A DNA stretch of 63,774 nt from CAYNVS01 sp964400725 (GTDB lineage Bacteria > Myxococcota_A > SURF-8 > CAYNVS01): NCBI GenBank assembly GCA_964400725.1, contig CAYNVS010000016.1:1-63774 (forward strand), given 5' to 3'. The notes below the pieces were generated by a model. That model was not told the origin of the DNA. It was given only the letters and a program-made list of their open reading frames with translations, and ran no database searches. A program made the position numbers and the translations under genes. Below are positions 53,246 through 62,006 of the stretch, in pieces (the first letter of the stretch is position 1; every line of letters begins with the position of its first letter).

Positions 53246-55513
53246 ATGGCGCGTTATATCTGCTGCGTCGATAACAGGGAGAAGATTTTTTCGGCGATGA
53301 ATAAAATACTTTCTCCGTTCGGAGTTCTCGCCGAGCGGGTGGAAGACTACGCGAAAGCGGCTACGCTGTTGCGCCAGCGCACGTTCGACATTATTATTAT
53401 TAACATGAATATCGGCGTGCTGGCGGCGGAAGAAATATTAAGGCAGATTTCGTCCGTTTCGTCGCCGCCTATATACCTTATAGCGCCGCGGCCTCAGCTT
53501 GCGAAACACGCCGAAGCCTTAAAAGCTCAGTACCGCAGAATAGCGGTCGTTCTCAACCGTCCGGTTACTCCTCAAACGCTTCTGAGCGCCGTGCTGCCGC
53601 CTTTGGGCGCGCAAATTCCAGACCTGACCGGAACAAACCTGCTTGAGCCGACCTTTGAGGACGCGGCGAACGGAATTCTTCCGTCGTCCGCGCTTTACGA
53701 GGCCGTGGCCGGAATTTACCAGCGCGAAAAGACCGGAATACTAAGCGCGTTCTGCGACGGCGTAACGGCTTCCGTCGGCTTCCGAAAAGGAAATTTCGTC
53801 TTCGTCAACTTCGACAATATGTCCGGCTCCGAGTTAAAAGATTATTTAATCGAAAACAAAATTATGCCTCAAGAGCTCGTCGAAGAGCTTTACGAAATAG
53901 CGGACGAGGAAGGCTCTGACTTGGAAACAGTTCTAAAAAAAATGGACGCGCTGGACGAAAACGCGCTTACGCCCATTAAAGCCGCGCTCGGCGTAAAAAA
54001 AATGATCGCGCTCATGGGCGCGCAAAAAGGGGAGTACCGCTTTTTCGCCAAGGAATTTGAATACGGCGAAGATTACGGCGAGTTCGCAACGGCGCCTTCG
54101 CTGCTGCGCAAATTTCTTCTTGAAACGCCGGCCTATGAGGAAATCGTCGAGCGGAGATTGTCCGGCAAAGCCGGCTGTCCGGTAGTCGGCAACATCTTCA
54201 GAGACCCGGCGCGGGAAGAAATAATAACCACAAAAGACGAGGAAATGATTTTCGCTCTTATCGACGATCAATCGACGCTTGAAACGATAGCCAAGCAATG
54301 CGGCCCCGCCGCGGCCTACGCAAGGCGTTACATATATTTCCTCAACCTCGTCGGAGCGGTTTATTTCATAGAAGACCCGGCGAAGCAGAAACTCGCCGGA
54401 ATGGCGAGAGGCGCCTCAATGCCGGGCGAGGGGCGCTCCATCCGCGAAAAGTCGAGCTTTTCCCGCACGTACGAATCTCCGACCGGAGAATACAAATATT
54501 CAAAAGACGCTCCCGCGTCTTTGCGCCAAACCATTGCGCAAAACGCGGAGCCTAAACCGGCGCAGCCCGCGCCCGGCGCGGAAGAGCTTAAATCAGACCG
54601 CCCCGCCGCCGCGAGAAACGCCTTCGACGCGCCCGAAGTCCGTTCGTCGAGAGAGCAAAGTTCTCCGCGCCAGTCCAGAACGCCGACTTCCGCCTCTTCC
54701 GAAAAAACGCGGCAGTCAACCGAGGCCTCTAACGCGCCGCCGCGCTTTCCCGCGCTGAACAAGCCCGTAACCAGAACCGTGGCGGGCCAAACGGTCGTAA
54801 ACCTTCAGTCCAACGAAAAGCGGCCTTCGGTGCTGGTTTACCCGAAAGGAAGCGAGGAATTCAGGCCGATTATAGAAAGCAAAGACCCCGGCATAGCGCT
54901 GGGGCTCGTTCCGCCTATTACGCGCTACAGGCTGGAAAAGGCGGTCGCCGACCGGATAGTACAGCTGCAAAAGCTGGCGTCGCTCTCCATCGACTTGTAC
55001 GAGCACGCCTACCGCAAGCTCATGGCGGCCTATCAAACGTATTACCAAAAGCACGTAAGGCCCAACGACTTTTCGTCCAAACCGCAGGACAAACAAGCAC
55101 AGAAAACCCGCGAATTGGCGGCGGAGCACTTCAGGAACGGCTTGATACTGCTCGATCAGCGCTTTTTTGAAAAGGCCGAAGGAGAGTTCTCCAAGGCCGC
55201 CATCCTCGACCCCGTCGTCGCGGAATACTCGGCGTTCAGGGCTTGGGCTTTATACAACGCGCCCGCCAAAGACCCGCAAGAGATGAAAAAGAAAGTCGTA
55301 AACCTCATGGGCGAGGCCATTTACAAAGACGCCGCCTGCGCCAGCGCCCATTATTTGCTCGCGATGTTCTGCATGGAGGAAAAACTTTACGACAAGTGCG
55401 AAAAGGAGCTGATGATTACCCTTCAGCTTGAGCCGTCGCACATGGAGGCCGAGCGGCTGCTCAACAACATACGCCTCATGCGGCGCAAGCTCCGCGCAAA
55501 CAAGCTCGACTAG
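53246..55513 (+). CDS. Pseudo-receiver, DUF4388 (PATAN) and TPR protein
   Basis: A 755-aa cytoplasmic protein, GGAGG upstream. Residues ~1-125 have a response-regulator-like fold (CCVDNREKIFSAMNKIL, TFDIIIINMNIGVL, then VLNRPVTPQTLL), but the phosphorylated Asp position reads Asn, so it is a pseudo-receiver. Residues ~145-270 match DUF4388/PATAN (PSSALYEAVAGIYQREKTGIL, GFRKGNFVFVNFDN). A winged-helix-like stretch follows, then a Pro/Ala/Ser-rich linker (~400-510) and C-terminal TPR helices (~600-745: AEHFRNGLILLDQRFFEKAE). This combination is typical of myxococcal signalling proteins tied to gliding or polarity control. The partner is unknown. Confidence 0.82.
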   Translation: MARYICCVDNREKIFSAMNKILSPFGVLAERVEDYAKAATLLRQRTFDIIIINMNIGVLAAEEILRQISSVSSPPIYLIAPRPQLAKHAEALKAQYRRIAVVLNRPVTPQTLLSAVLPPLGAQIPDLTGTNLLEPTFEDAANGILPSSALYEAVAGIYQREKTGILSAFCDGVTASVGFRKGNFVFVNFDNMSGSELKDYLIENKIMPQELVEELYEIADEEGSDLETVLKKMDALDENALTPIKAALGVKKMIALMGAQKGEYRFFAKEFEYGEDYGEFATAPSLLRKFLLETPAYEEIVERRLSGKAGCPVVGNIFRDPAREEIITTKDEEMIFALIDDQSTLETIAKQCGPAAAYARRYIYFLNLVGAVYFIEDPAKQKLAGMARGASMPGEGRSIREKSSFSRTYESPTGEYKYSKDAPASLRQTIAQNAEPKPAQPAPGAEELKSDRPAAARNAFDAPEVRSSREQSSPRQSRTPTSASSEKTRQSTEASNAPPRFPALNKPVTRTVAGQTVVNLQSNEKRPSVLVYPKGSEEFRPIIESKDPGIALGLVPPITRYRLEKAVADRIVQLQKLASLSIDLYEHAYRKLMAAYQTYYQKHVRPNDFSSKPQDKQAQKTRELAAEHFRNGLILLDQRFFEKAEGEFSKAAILDPVVAEYSAFRAWALYNAPAKDPQEMKKKVVNLMGEAIYKDAACASAHYLLAMFCMEEKLYDKCEKELMITLQLEPSHMEAERLLNNIRLMRRKLRANKLD

Positions 55514-55517
55514 CTCG

Positions 55518-56054
55518 TTAAAAAACGAAAGCCGCGCCTATCTTTCCGTAATATCCCGCGTAAAATTCGCCGTCGAAGACGTAAAGCGAAACGTCCGCGC
55601 CCGCCGTTAAAGCGATTGAATTTTCATAAACAAAAAGTCTGTAGTCGGCGCCGAGGCCGAAGGCCGCTCCGTAAATAGTCGTCCTGTAATAATCGGGGAC
55701 GCGGACGAACATCCACGCGCAGCCGCATTTAACGTAAGCGGCAAGCTGAGGAATAAACCGGTAATCGAACAGACCGCCGGCCTGACCGTAGCTCGTCGTG
55801 CGCCCCGCGACGGGCCGCTGCATAGAGCCGCCGTAAATCCCCGCGCCGAAGCCGTCGTCGAATTCGTAAACGGCGCCCGCCTCGAAACCGATAAACGCCG
55901 CGCTCGCGCCCCGCGTGGAAATTCCGCCCGCCGCAAAAGACGGATTGAGCGATAGCTCGCCCGCGCCCGCGCCTGCGCAAAAGGCGAGATGCGCCGCGGC
56001 CAGCGCCCCGACGAGCGCCGCTTTGAAATTAATGCGGAAGACGGATGCGGTCAA
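55518..56054 (-). CDS. Small outer-membrane beta-barrel protein with TTG start
   Basis: The chosen TTG, with GAGG eight bases before it, gives a 178-aa protein with a proper signal peptide (FKAALVGALAAAHLAFCAGAGAG). The next ATG is inside the barrel, and longer readings would run into the aminotransferase gene. The mature part has Gly/aromatic strands (GFEAGAVYEFDDGFGAGIYGG, FDYRFIPQLAAYVKCG, LGADYRLFVYENSIALTAG) and ends in Phe (KIGAAFVF), the usual BAM signal. It lies 11 bases after the aminotransferase stop. No function recognised. Confidence 0.65.
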   Translation of the reverse strand: MTASVFRINFKAALVGALAAAHLAFCAGAGAGELSLNPSFAAGGISTRGASAAFIGFEAGAVYEFDDGFGAGIYGGSMQRPVAGRTTSYGQAGGLFDYRFIPQLAAYVKCGCAWMFVRVPDYYRTTIYGAAFGLGADYRLFVYENSIALTAGADVSLYVFDGEFYAGYYGKIGAAFVF

Positions 56055-56065
56055 TTCGCCGGCCT

Positions 56066-57244
56066 CTATGCGCCGAGCCTTTTTACGAAGCGCGCGAGCC
56101 TCGCAATCCCTTCCTCGACGCGCCGCTCGTCGCTGCACAGAGCTATGCGGTAATACCCTTCGCCGCCCGCGCCGAAGCCCGCGCCCGGCGTTACGACGAC
56201 GGCTTCTTCGGCCAGCAGCCTGCGGCAGAATTCCATGGAGCCGGAGCCGGACGGCGTTTTAGCCCAAAGGTAAAGCGCGGCATGGCCGTCGAAGAAGTCT
56301 ATTCCGGCCTCGGTCAGAGCCTTTGCGGCGGCGGCGCGCCTGCGGCCGTATTCCTCGCGGATGCGCGCAAGCTCGTCCTCGGCGTTTTGCAAAGCGCGGA
56401 CGGCGCCGAGCTGAACCGCGTCGAACGCTCCGCTGTCTATTTGGTCTTTCACGCGGGCGAGCGGCCTTATGAGCTCCGCGTTTCCAACCGCGAAGCCGAG
56501 CCTCCAGCCGGCGGCGCTGAACGTTTTGCTGAAGGAATGAATTTCTATCGCGCGCTCGCGCGCGCCTTCGGCTTCAAACACGCTCGCGGGCTTTTCGTCC
56601 GAAAAGTACATTTCGGCGTACGCGGCGTCCTGAACTATAAGCAGGTCGTATTCGCGCGCGAAGGCGACGAGCTCGCGGTAGAAGGCGGGCGAGGCGGACG
56701 CGCCCGTAGGGTTGTTGGGGTAATTGGTCAGAATTACCTTCGCCCTCTTCGCGTCCTCCGAGGGAATCGTCGAGAAATCGGGCAGGAAGCCGCGCTCCGG
56801 CAGAAGCGGAAAGCGGACGGTCCGCGCGCCCGCAAACATCGCCGAGGTGAGATACATCGGGAAGCAGGGATCGGGGACGAGCTCGACGTCGCCGGGATCG
56901 AGGTAGGCCATTTGCAGATGCGCGAGCCCCTCTTTGCTGCCGATTAGAATTATAGTTTCGTCTTCGGGGTCGAAGCGGACGCCGAAACGGCGGAGGAAAT
57001 AATCGCTCGTCGCCTCGCGCAGCCGCTTGTGGCCGACGTACGCCGGATATTTGTGGTTTTCTTTGTCGTCGAGAGCGGCCTTCATCGCCTCAATCGCGCT
57101 TCGCGGCGGCTCGACGTCCGGATCGCCCACCGACAGCGCGATAACGTCGGCTCCGCGCTCAAGCGCCTCGCGCTTGGCCTTGTCCAGCTCGGCGAATATG
57201 TAGGGCGGCAGGTTTTTAACTCTTGCTGACGGTTCGATTTTCAT
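56066..57244 (-). CDS. Class I/II aminotransferase, probably LL-diaminopimelate aminotransferase
   Basis: The 392 aa carry the PLP Lys in SFSKTFSAAGWRLGFA, with NYPNNPTG and an Asp in QDAAYAEM that contact the cofactor. The N-terminal LPPYIFAELDKAK and VIALSVGDPDVEPP resemble DapL, which makes LL-DAP in one step from tetrahydrodipicolinate. Aspartate aminotransferase-like relatives share these motifs, so the substrate is likely rather than proven. Mpl elsewhere in the window fits use of meso-DAP. GAGGA precedes the ATG. Confidence 0.82.
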   Translation of the reverse strand: MKIEPSARVKNLPPYIFAELDKAKREALERGADVIALSVGDPDVEPPRSAIEAMKAALDDKENHKYPAYVGHKRLREATSDYFLRRFGVRFDPEDETIILIGSKEGLAHLQMAYLDPGDVELVPDPCFPMYLTSAMFAGARTVRFPLLPERGFLPDFSTIPSEDAKRAKVILTNYPNNPTGASASPAFYRELVAFAREYDLLIVQDAAYAEMYFSDEKPASVFEAEGARERAIEIHSFSKTFSAAGWRLGFAVGNAELIRPLARVKDQIDSGAFDAVQLGAVRALQNAEDELARIREEYGRRRAAAAKALTEAGIDFFDGHAALYLWAKTPSGSGSMEFCRRLLAEEAVVVTPGAGFGAGGEGYYRIALCSDERRVEEGIARLARFVKRLGA

Positions 57245-57346
57245 AATTTCCTCGCGTTGAAAATAAGTCGTTAAACGCGCAGGATTATATAGAATGCGCG
57301 CCGCCGCCGCAAGAGAAAGCGCGGAATTAATTTGCGTTGCGGCGTT

Positions 57347-57733
57347 TTACTTTATCGGCGTTTCGCCCAAAGCCCGCTTTATTTCCAGCTCAAGCAGCTT
57401 CGCGTCTATCGGCTTGGCCAAGTACGCGCCCGCGCCCAGCCCCATGGCCTTTTCGCGCCAGTATTCCGCGTCCCGCGCCGTCGTTACGATTACCGGAATA
57501 TGCGCCGTAGAGTCGAGCGTTTTAACCTTCTCTAGAACGGTAATTCCGTCGCCGCCCGGCAGGCCTAAGTCGAGCAGTATTACGTCCGGCTTCTCCCGCA
57601 CAACCTTCTGCATGGCTATTACCGCGTCGCTTGCGAGCGTCGGCGCGTAGCCGAGCGATTTTACGCGCATGCTCATCGCCAGCTGGGTATCCTTGTCGTC
57701 TTCCACAATTAATATTTTCGGCTTCGGGTTCAT
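57347..57733 (-). CDS. Single-domain response regulator (CheY-like)
   Basis: The 128 aa form one receiver domain with all key residues: Glu11-Asp12-Asp13, phospho-acceptor Asp55 (VILLDLGLPGGDG), Thr84/85 and Lys107 (LAKPID). There is no output domain, so it should signal by protein contact. It lies 30 bases after the histidine kinase gene, its probable partner. AAGGA precedes the ATG. Confidence 0.93.
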   Translation of the reverse strand: MNPKPKILIVEDDKDTQLAMSMRVKSLGYAPTLASDAVIAMQKVVREKPDVILLDLGLPGGDGITVLEKVKTLDSTAHIPVIVTTARDAEYWREKAMGLGAGAYLAKPIDAKLLELEIKRALGETPIK

Positions 57734-57763
57734 GTCAATCCTTTCGTAAAGCGTTAAGACTAA

Positions 57764-58891
57764 CTAATTCGCCGCGCCCGCATCCTGCGCCGCCTTGGGC
57801 AGCGAGAAGTAAAACGCGCTCCCCTTCCCTTCCTCGCTCTCGACCCAGATGCGGCCTTTGTGCCGGTTTATTATCTCTTTGCTGATATACAAGCCGAGGC
57901 CGAGCCCTTTGCGGGAGTCGTCGGCCGGGCCCTGGGCTTGATACAAGCGTTGAAAGAGTTTTTTCTGCTCTTCTTTGGCTATTCCGGGACCGTCGTCAAC
58001 GACGCACACTACGGCCGCGTCCGCCTCCCCTTCGGCTCCGCGCCGCGCCCGCACAATTACGCCGCCGCCTTCGGGAGTAAATTTAACCGCGTTGCCAATT
58101 AAATTAATTACGACCTGCCGTATGCGCGAGGCGTCGAAGTTCGCCTGAATGCCTTTTTCGATTTCGAGCGAGAGGGAAACGCCCTTCTCTTCGGCCAGCG
58201 GCCTCATCGCGCGCGCCGCCTCTTCCAGCGTTTCGTCCAGCGCGCCCGTTTTAAGCGCGAACGCCAGCTTCCCCGACTCGGCTCTGGCGGCGTCCAGCAG
58301 GTCGTTAATAATCGAGTTGAGCGACGCCGCGTTGCGCATAGCCCCGTCGAGGCACTCCTTCTGCTCGTCGTTAAGCGGCCCCGTAACTTCGTCGCGCACC
58401 AGCGAAACGAATCCGTGAAGGGCGGACAGCGGCGTTTTGAGCTCGTGCGAAACGTGCGACAAAACTCTGTCCTTGGTTTCGAGCTTCTCCTTCGCCGCGC
58501 GGTCGAGCGCCTCGTACGCCTCGGCCAGCTCTTCGTTTTTAGCCCGCAGGCCGTCGAGAGACGACTTGATTTTATTGGCCGCCAAAGCCGCCGCGAGGAA
58601 AAAGGCGAACTTTACCAGCGCGTTCCAATACGCAATAAAAGCGTAATCGTAGTAATGCGGCGACAGGACGGAGTCGTCGAGAAACCACGACGCCGCCGAA
58701 AGGCTCGCAATCAGCAGCCCCGCGTTAAGCCCCGACGCCCACGACGCGGCGACGACCGGAACGAGGTAGAAAATGGCGAAGTTGAACTGAACGCCGGTTA
58801 TCAAATCGACGTACCACACGCCCGCCGTGGCCGCTACGCACACGCCGGTTATCAGGTTTTTTTTATCGGACTGCGAAAGTTTAAATTTCAT
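57764..58891 (-). CDS. Membrane sensor histidine kinase
   Basis: The 375 aa have four hydrophobic helices in residues ~12-105 that form an integral-membrane sensor with short loops, and a coiled linker (LRAKNEELAEAYEAL). HisKA has VSHVSHELKTPL, in which His149 is the phosphorylation site. The HATPase domain shows VVINLIGNAVKF, DDGPGIAKEE and KGLGLGLYISKEI. There is no PAS or large periplasmic domain, so the stimulus is probably sensed within the membrane. It is the first gene of the pair with the CheY-like regulator. The ribosome site (GGCGC) is weak. Confidence 0.93.
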   Translation of the reverse strand: MKFKLSQSDKKNLITGVCVAATAGVWYVDLITGVQFNFAIFYLVPVVAASWASGLNAGLLIASLSAASWFLDDSVLSPHYYDYAFIAYWNALVKFAFFLAAALAANKIKSSLDGLRAKNEELAEAYEALDRAAKEKLETKDRVLSHVSHELKTPLSALHGFVSLVRDEVTGPLNDEQKECLDGAMRNAASLNSIINDLLDAARAESGKLAFALKTGALDETLEEAARAMRPLAEEKGVSLSLEIEKGIQANFDASRIRQVVINLIGNAVKFTPEGGGVIVRARRGAEGEADAAVVCVVDDGPGIAKEEQKKLFQRLYQAQGPADDSRKGLGLGLYISKEIINRHKGRIWVESEEGKGSAFYFSLPKAAQDAGAAN

Positions 58892-59016
58892 GCGCCTGCG
58901 CCCGTTTTGAGTAAAAAGCCGCCTCGCCGAACCTTACCATTATTTTAAGCGCCTTGCGGCGTTTGTAAACTTTTGTCCGCGCGTCCGGCGCGAAATTCGC
59001 CGGAATTTCTAAATTA

Positions 59017-59070
59017 TTCCGCGGAGGGCGCGGAGAGACGCGGAGTTTTTTTAACCGCGGAACCGCGGAC
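59017..59070. repeat. Dispersed GCGGAG-type repeat, copy 2
   Basis: TCCGCGGAGGGCGCGGAG, AGACGCGGAG, seven T, then AACCGCGG and a second ACCGCGG. It lies between the dynamin-like and histidine kinase genes, and shares GCGGAG..ACGCG.AG and the T run with copies near 12565 and 63463. Confidence 0.5.
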
Positions 59071-59102
59071 AAGCAAGGGTTTTTATGCAAACCGGAGGCC
59101 GG

Positions 59103-60818
59103 TCAGGGAACGTGTCGAAGCGTCTCAACAGCTTCCAATATTGCCGTCATTTTAGCAATTTCTTTATCAATCTGAGATTTGCCGCCCGCGGATTTCTCTT
59201 TTGCCAACGCCAGCCCTTGTTCCGCCGACGTTAATACTTCCTGCAATCGTTTTCTTATTTGGCGTTCAAACTGACGGCGGCTTTCGATAATCCGCAGATT
59301 GATGTCTCCCGCCGCTCTTGAAGCGTTTGCGTACAGCAGCCAGCGCAGGTAAGAGACCGCTTTATCAAGAATGGAACGACGAGCTCTGCGGGGCGTCTGA
59401 AACATTTGCAGAATTAACGCGAAGGGAGAAGAACCGGCATGCGTCATAAAGTAATGAAAATAAAACTCGCTGCGGGCGCGGAAGGCCGTTTCCTCGGACA
59501 TCTCCGGCGGCAGAGAGCCGGAAGGAAACAAGCCCGACTCGGCCAACTGAGCTAAAAAGGCGTTAGAATGAACGACAAAGCGAGCCGTTGCGTCCAAATA
59601 CATCTTCTCCGACTTGGTCTTCATTTCCTCAAGCCAAGGCCGCACATAGCTTTCCGCAATCACGCGGGCTTCCTCCATCATGCGTTCGCGCAGAATCGAA
59701 CGGTTTAGGTTCTTTTCGTTTTCAAAAGCCGCCTTTAAGCGCTCTTCGGCTTTCATTTCCGCGTTTTGATAAAAAACTTCTCCTTCGCGGTCTAAAACCC
59801 GCTTGATGCGATCCTGTTCGGCCTGAAAAAGATAACCCAATTCAATCATCGCTTGTTCCGCTTCCGCCGCGCAGCGTCTAAGCCGTTCCATTCGACGCTC
59901 GGATTCCTCTATCGGACGCTTAAGCGAGGCGATAAGTTCGCTTATATGAGCGTTAAGCCGCGCGGACAATCTTTCGACGCCCCGGCGCTCCGCCGTACTC
60001 AGAACCTCGGCTCCGGCGCTCTTAGCGAGATCGGAAAGCGCCGATTCAAATTTATCCCATTCAAGGGACGCCCGTCCCGTGGAAAGACGATGCAAAGCGC
60101 TGACTTTAAAGATTGGAAATCCTTCCTTTTTCAACCGCCGCCGCAGGATGCGGGCCGCGAAATCGACCGCCTCGTCGCAGTCTTGTTCCGACAAGCGGTC
60201 GGCCTTGTTAAGAACAAACAATAGACGCGGAGCTGTCGCCGCGATATTCTCGACTATGGCCAGTTCGTCCCCGGATAAAGGCGGGTCCGCTCCGATAACC
60301 GCCAGCGCGGCGTCGATATGCGGAATAAACGCGCGCGTCGCGTTGGCGTTTCCTTCAAAAACGGAGCCGATTCCCGGCGTGTCCGCAAGGCACATCCCGG
60401 CGGCTAGAAGCGCGGAAGGGTAAAATATTTCCACCGCTTCTATATTTTTGATATTTTCCGGGTTCTGTTCCTCCGTAACGAATGCGGGCAGATTATTCAG
60501 CGCGATATTTTCCCACGCCGCGCCCGCGCGTTTGATTCGAGCCGATTTTTCCAGTCCGTAACGGATAACCGTAACGACGGCGGTTACCGGAGTTACGCCG
60601 GCGGGCAGAACCGCCTCGCCTAACAGGGCGTTTATGAGCGTGGATTTCCCGCGCTTGAACCGTCCCACGCAGGCGACGTAAAAGCGTCCTTCCGCCAGAC
60701 GCGATCGAAGCGCGAGCGCCTCTTCCGCGACGTCCTGCAGACCGGCTTCCCTCGCCAGACCGGCTATTTTTTCCAGCGGTTCGTTGTCGTTGATTGTAAG
60801 GATTGCTTGCGCATTCAT
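59103..60818 (-). CDS. Dynamin-like GTPase
   Basis: The 571 aa have all GTPase motifs: P-loop GRFKRGKST (52-60), a Thr in PVTAVVT for switch I, DTPGIG for switch II, and NKAD. From residue ~280 long coiled-coil helices follow (LKRPIEESERRMERLRRCAAEAEQAM in part, ALILQMFQ). The family includes bacterial dynamin-like proteins that tubulate membranes or take part in stress or phage response; no second GTPase copy lies beside it, unlike many paired bacterial dynamins. It is transcribed alone with AGGAG upstream. A role in membrane remodelling is inferred. Confidence 0.85.
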   Translation of the reverse strand: MNAQAILTINDNEPLEKIAGLAREAGLQDVAEEALALRSRLAEGRFYVACVGRFKRGKSTLINALLGEAVLPAGVTPVTAVVTVIRYGLEKSARIKRAGAAWENIALNNLPAFVTEEQNPENIKNIEAVEIFYPSALLAAGMCLADTPGIGSVFEGNANATRAFIPHIDAALAVIGADPPLSGDELAIVENIAATAPRLLFVLNKADRLSEQDCDEAVDFAARILRRRLKKEGFPIFKVSALHRLSTGRASLEWDKFESALSDLAKSAGAEVLSTAERRGVERLSARLNAHISELIASLKRPIEESERRMERLRRCAAEAEQAMIELGYLFQAEQDRIKRVLDREGEVFYQNAEMKAEERLKAAFENEKNLNRSILRERMMEEARVIAESYVRPWLEEMKTKSEKMYLDATARFVVHSNAFLAQLAESGLFPSGSLPPEMSEETAFRARSEFYFHYFMTHAGSSPFALILQMFQTPRRARRSILDKAVSYLRWLLYANASRAAGDINLRIIESRRQFERQIRKRLQEVLTSAEQGLALAKEKSAGGKSQIDKEIAKMTAILEAVETLRHVP

Positions 60819-61136
60819 TGAATTCTCCTGCCTAAATTAATTCATATGCAGGAGTCATCAGCCGTTCGATTGGCGGTCGTATGGGGGACTCCATCCCCAA
60901 TGCAGTTTATTTATATTCGGAACGACCTTTTTTGTCGATTCTATCAAACCGGCGAATATTCCGATATTGCGCGTAACCGCGCAAGCGCGGATGATTGTCC
61001 GCGAAAACGCTCTATGCAACGCTAAAAATACACCTATAATACTTTTTGCTTGACACAACGCCTTGCGTAAGTTACCTTTAGGTTATGTTGTGTGCGCCTA
61101 TACCTTATTATTTATAACGGCCTAAAGGAGGCTGCA
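60819..61136. other. Divergent intergenic region with promoter and inverted repeat
   Basis: It contains a rightward promoter (61050-61078) and a spaced inverted repeat ACACAAC (61053-61059) with GTTGTGT (61087-61093) flanking its -10 region, a possible operator. The left two thirds show nothing recognisable. Confidence 0.45.
61050..61078 (+). promoter_or_regulatory. Promoter of the phage-replication-like gene
   Basis: TTGACA (61050-61055), a 17-base spacer, then a weak TACCTT (61073-61078). The ACACAAC arm of an inverted repeat starts inside the -35 box. Confidence 0.5.
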
Positions 61137-62006
61137 ATGGCGTATCAATGGTTTAAAATGCCGGCCAGTTTCGCGTTCGACCCGACGTTTCAAATGCTCT
61201 CCGAGCAGGCGCAGCGCCGTTATGTGGTTCTTTTGTGCGCGCGGTGCGGCGGCGCCTTTCCGCGGATTGAAGAGGCTTCCGGCGAAAGGCTCGAGGCTTT
61301 GAGGGAGCGCGCGGCTAAGCGGGCGGCCTTTATACTGCGGGTCGCGCAGGAGCAATGGCTTGAGACCGAAGCCGAACTTACAGCCGCCGGTCTTCTCGAC
61401 GAGCGGTACGACTTTCCCGCCGAGGCGCAGGAAGCGACCAGCGGGGAGACGGAAGAGCGCGCTCAGCCGCTCAGCGCAGCCGAGCGCTCAAGACGGTATC
61501 GCATTCGCCGCAAACGGGAAAGCGCCTCCGCAGACGAAAGCGCAACGACGCGCGACGAAAGCGCAACGGCGCGCGACGAAAGCGCAACGTTTCGCGCAAC
61601 GACAGAAAAAAAGAAAGAAGAAATATATAAAAAAGAAAAAAAAGAAAAAAACGCGGCGGAAGCCGTCGCTTCGCCGTCCGCGGTCGAAGTAAACGCCGCG
61701 GACGTCAAATACGACGATTCTCGCGGAATAAAATTGAAGCAAGCGTATTTACCTAAATGTAATGACGAGTCGAGGCGGACGACTGTTGCGCCGACGTTTA
61801 GGAGAGGCTCGCCGATTCCGTTAAACGCGATAATAAAGGACGACGCGCTGGAAGCTATGTTCGCCGCCATCGACAAGGCCGAAGAGGCGCACAACGCTTA
61901 TTGGAAGAAAGTCGAGGATGCGGCTGCAAAGCCCCGCGCCTCACCCTCCGAAGAGCATTACGACTTGGTCGAGCGTCATTACCTTGGTGCCGACGGCGGC
62001 CGTTAA
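61137..62006 (+). CDS. Phage-replication-like protein, function unknown
   Basis: The 289 aa start at the ATG with AAAGGAGG six bases upstream. The N-terminal ~100 residues (WFKMPASFAFDPTFQML, RRYVVLLCARCGG, LTAAGLLDE) resemble the N-terminal domain of phage replication initiators that load helicase. A charged middle has three exact-frame heptapeptide repeats (DESAT.R) from a 21-bp DNA repeat at 61533-61595, then a Lys/Glu run. The C-terminal third is unrecognised. No other phage gene is nearby. Its 3' end overlaps the facing kinase gene by 66 bases. Confidence 0.5.
   Translation: MAYQWFKMPASFAFDPTFQMLSEQAQRRYVVLLCARCGGAFPRIEEASGERLEALRERAAKRAAFILRVAQEQWLETEAELTAAGLLDERYDFPAEAQEATSGETEERAQPLSAAERSRRYRIRRKRESASADESATTRDESATARDESATFRATTEKKKEEIYKKEKKEKNAAEAVASPSAVEVNAADVKYDDSRGIKLKQAYLPKCNDESRRTTVAPTFRRGSPIPLNAIIKDDALEAMFAAIDKAEEAHNAYWKKVEDAAAKPRASPSEEHYDLVERHYLGADGGR

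Noticed and set aside
61053..61093. Perfect operator palindrome ahead of the phage-like gene
   Set aside because: Only the ACACAAC/GTTGTGT arms are complementary; the inner bases are not symmetric, so it is noted as a possible site only.
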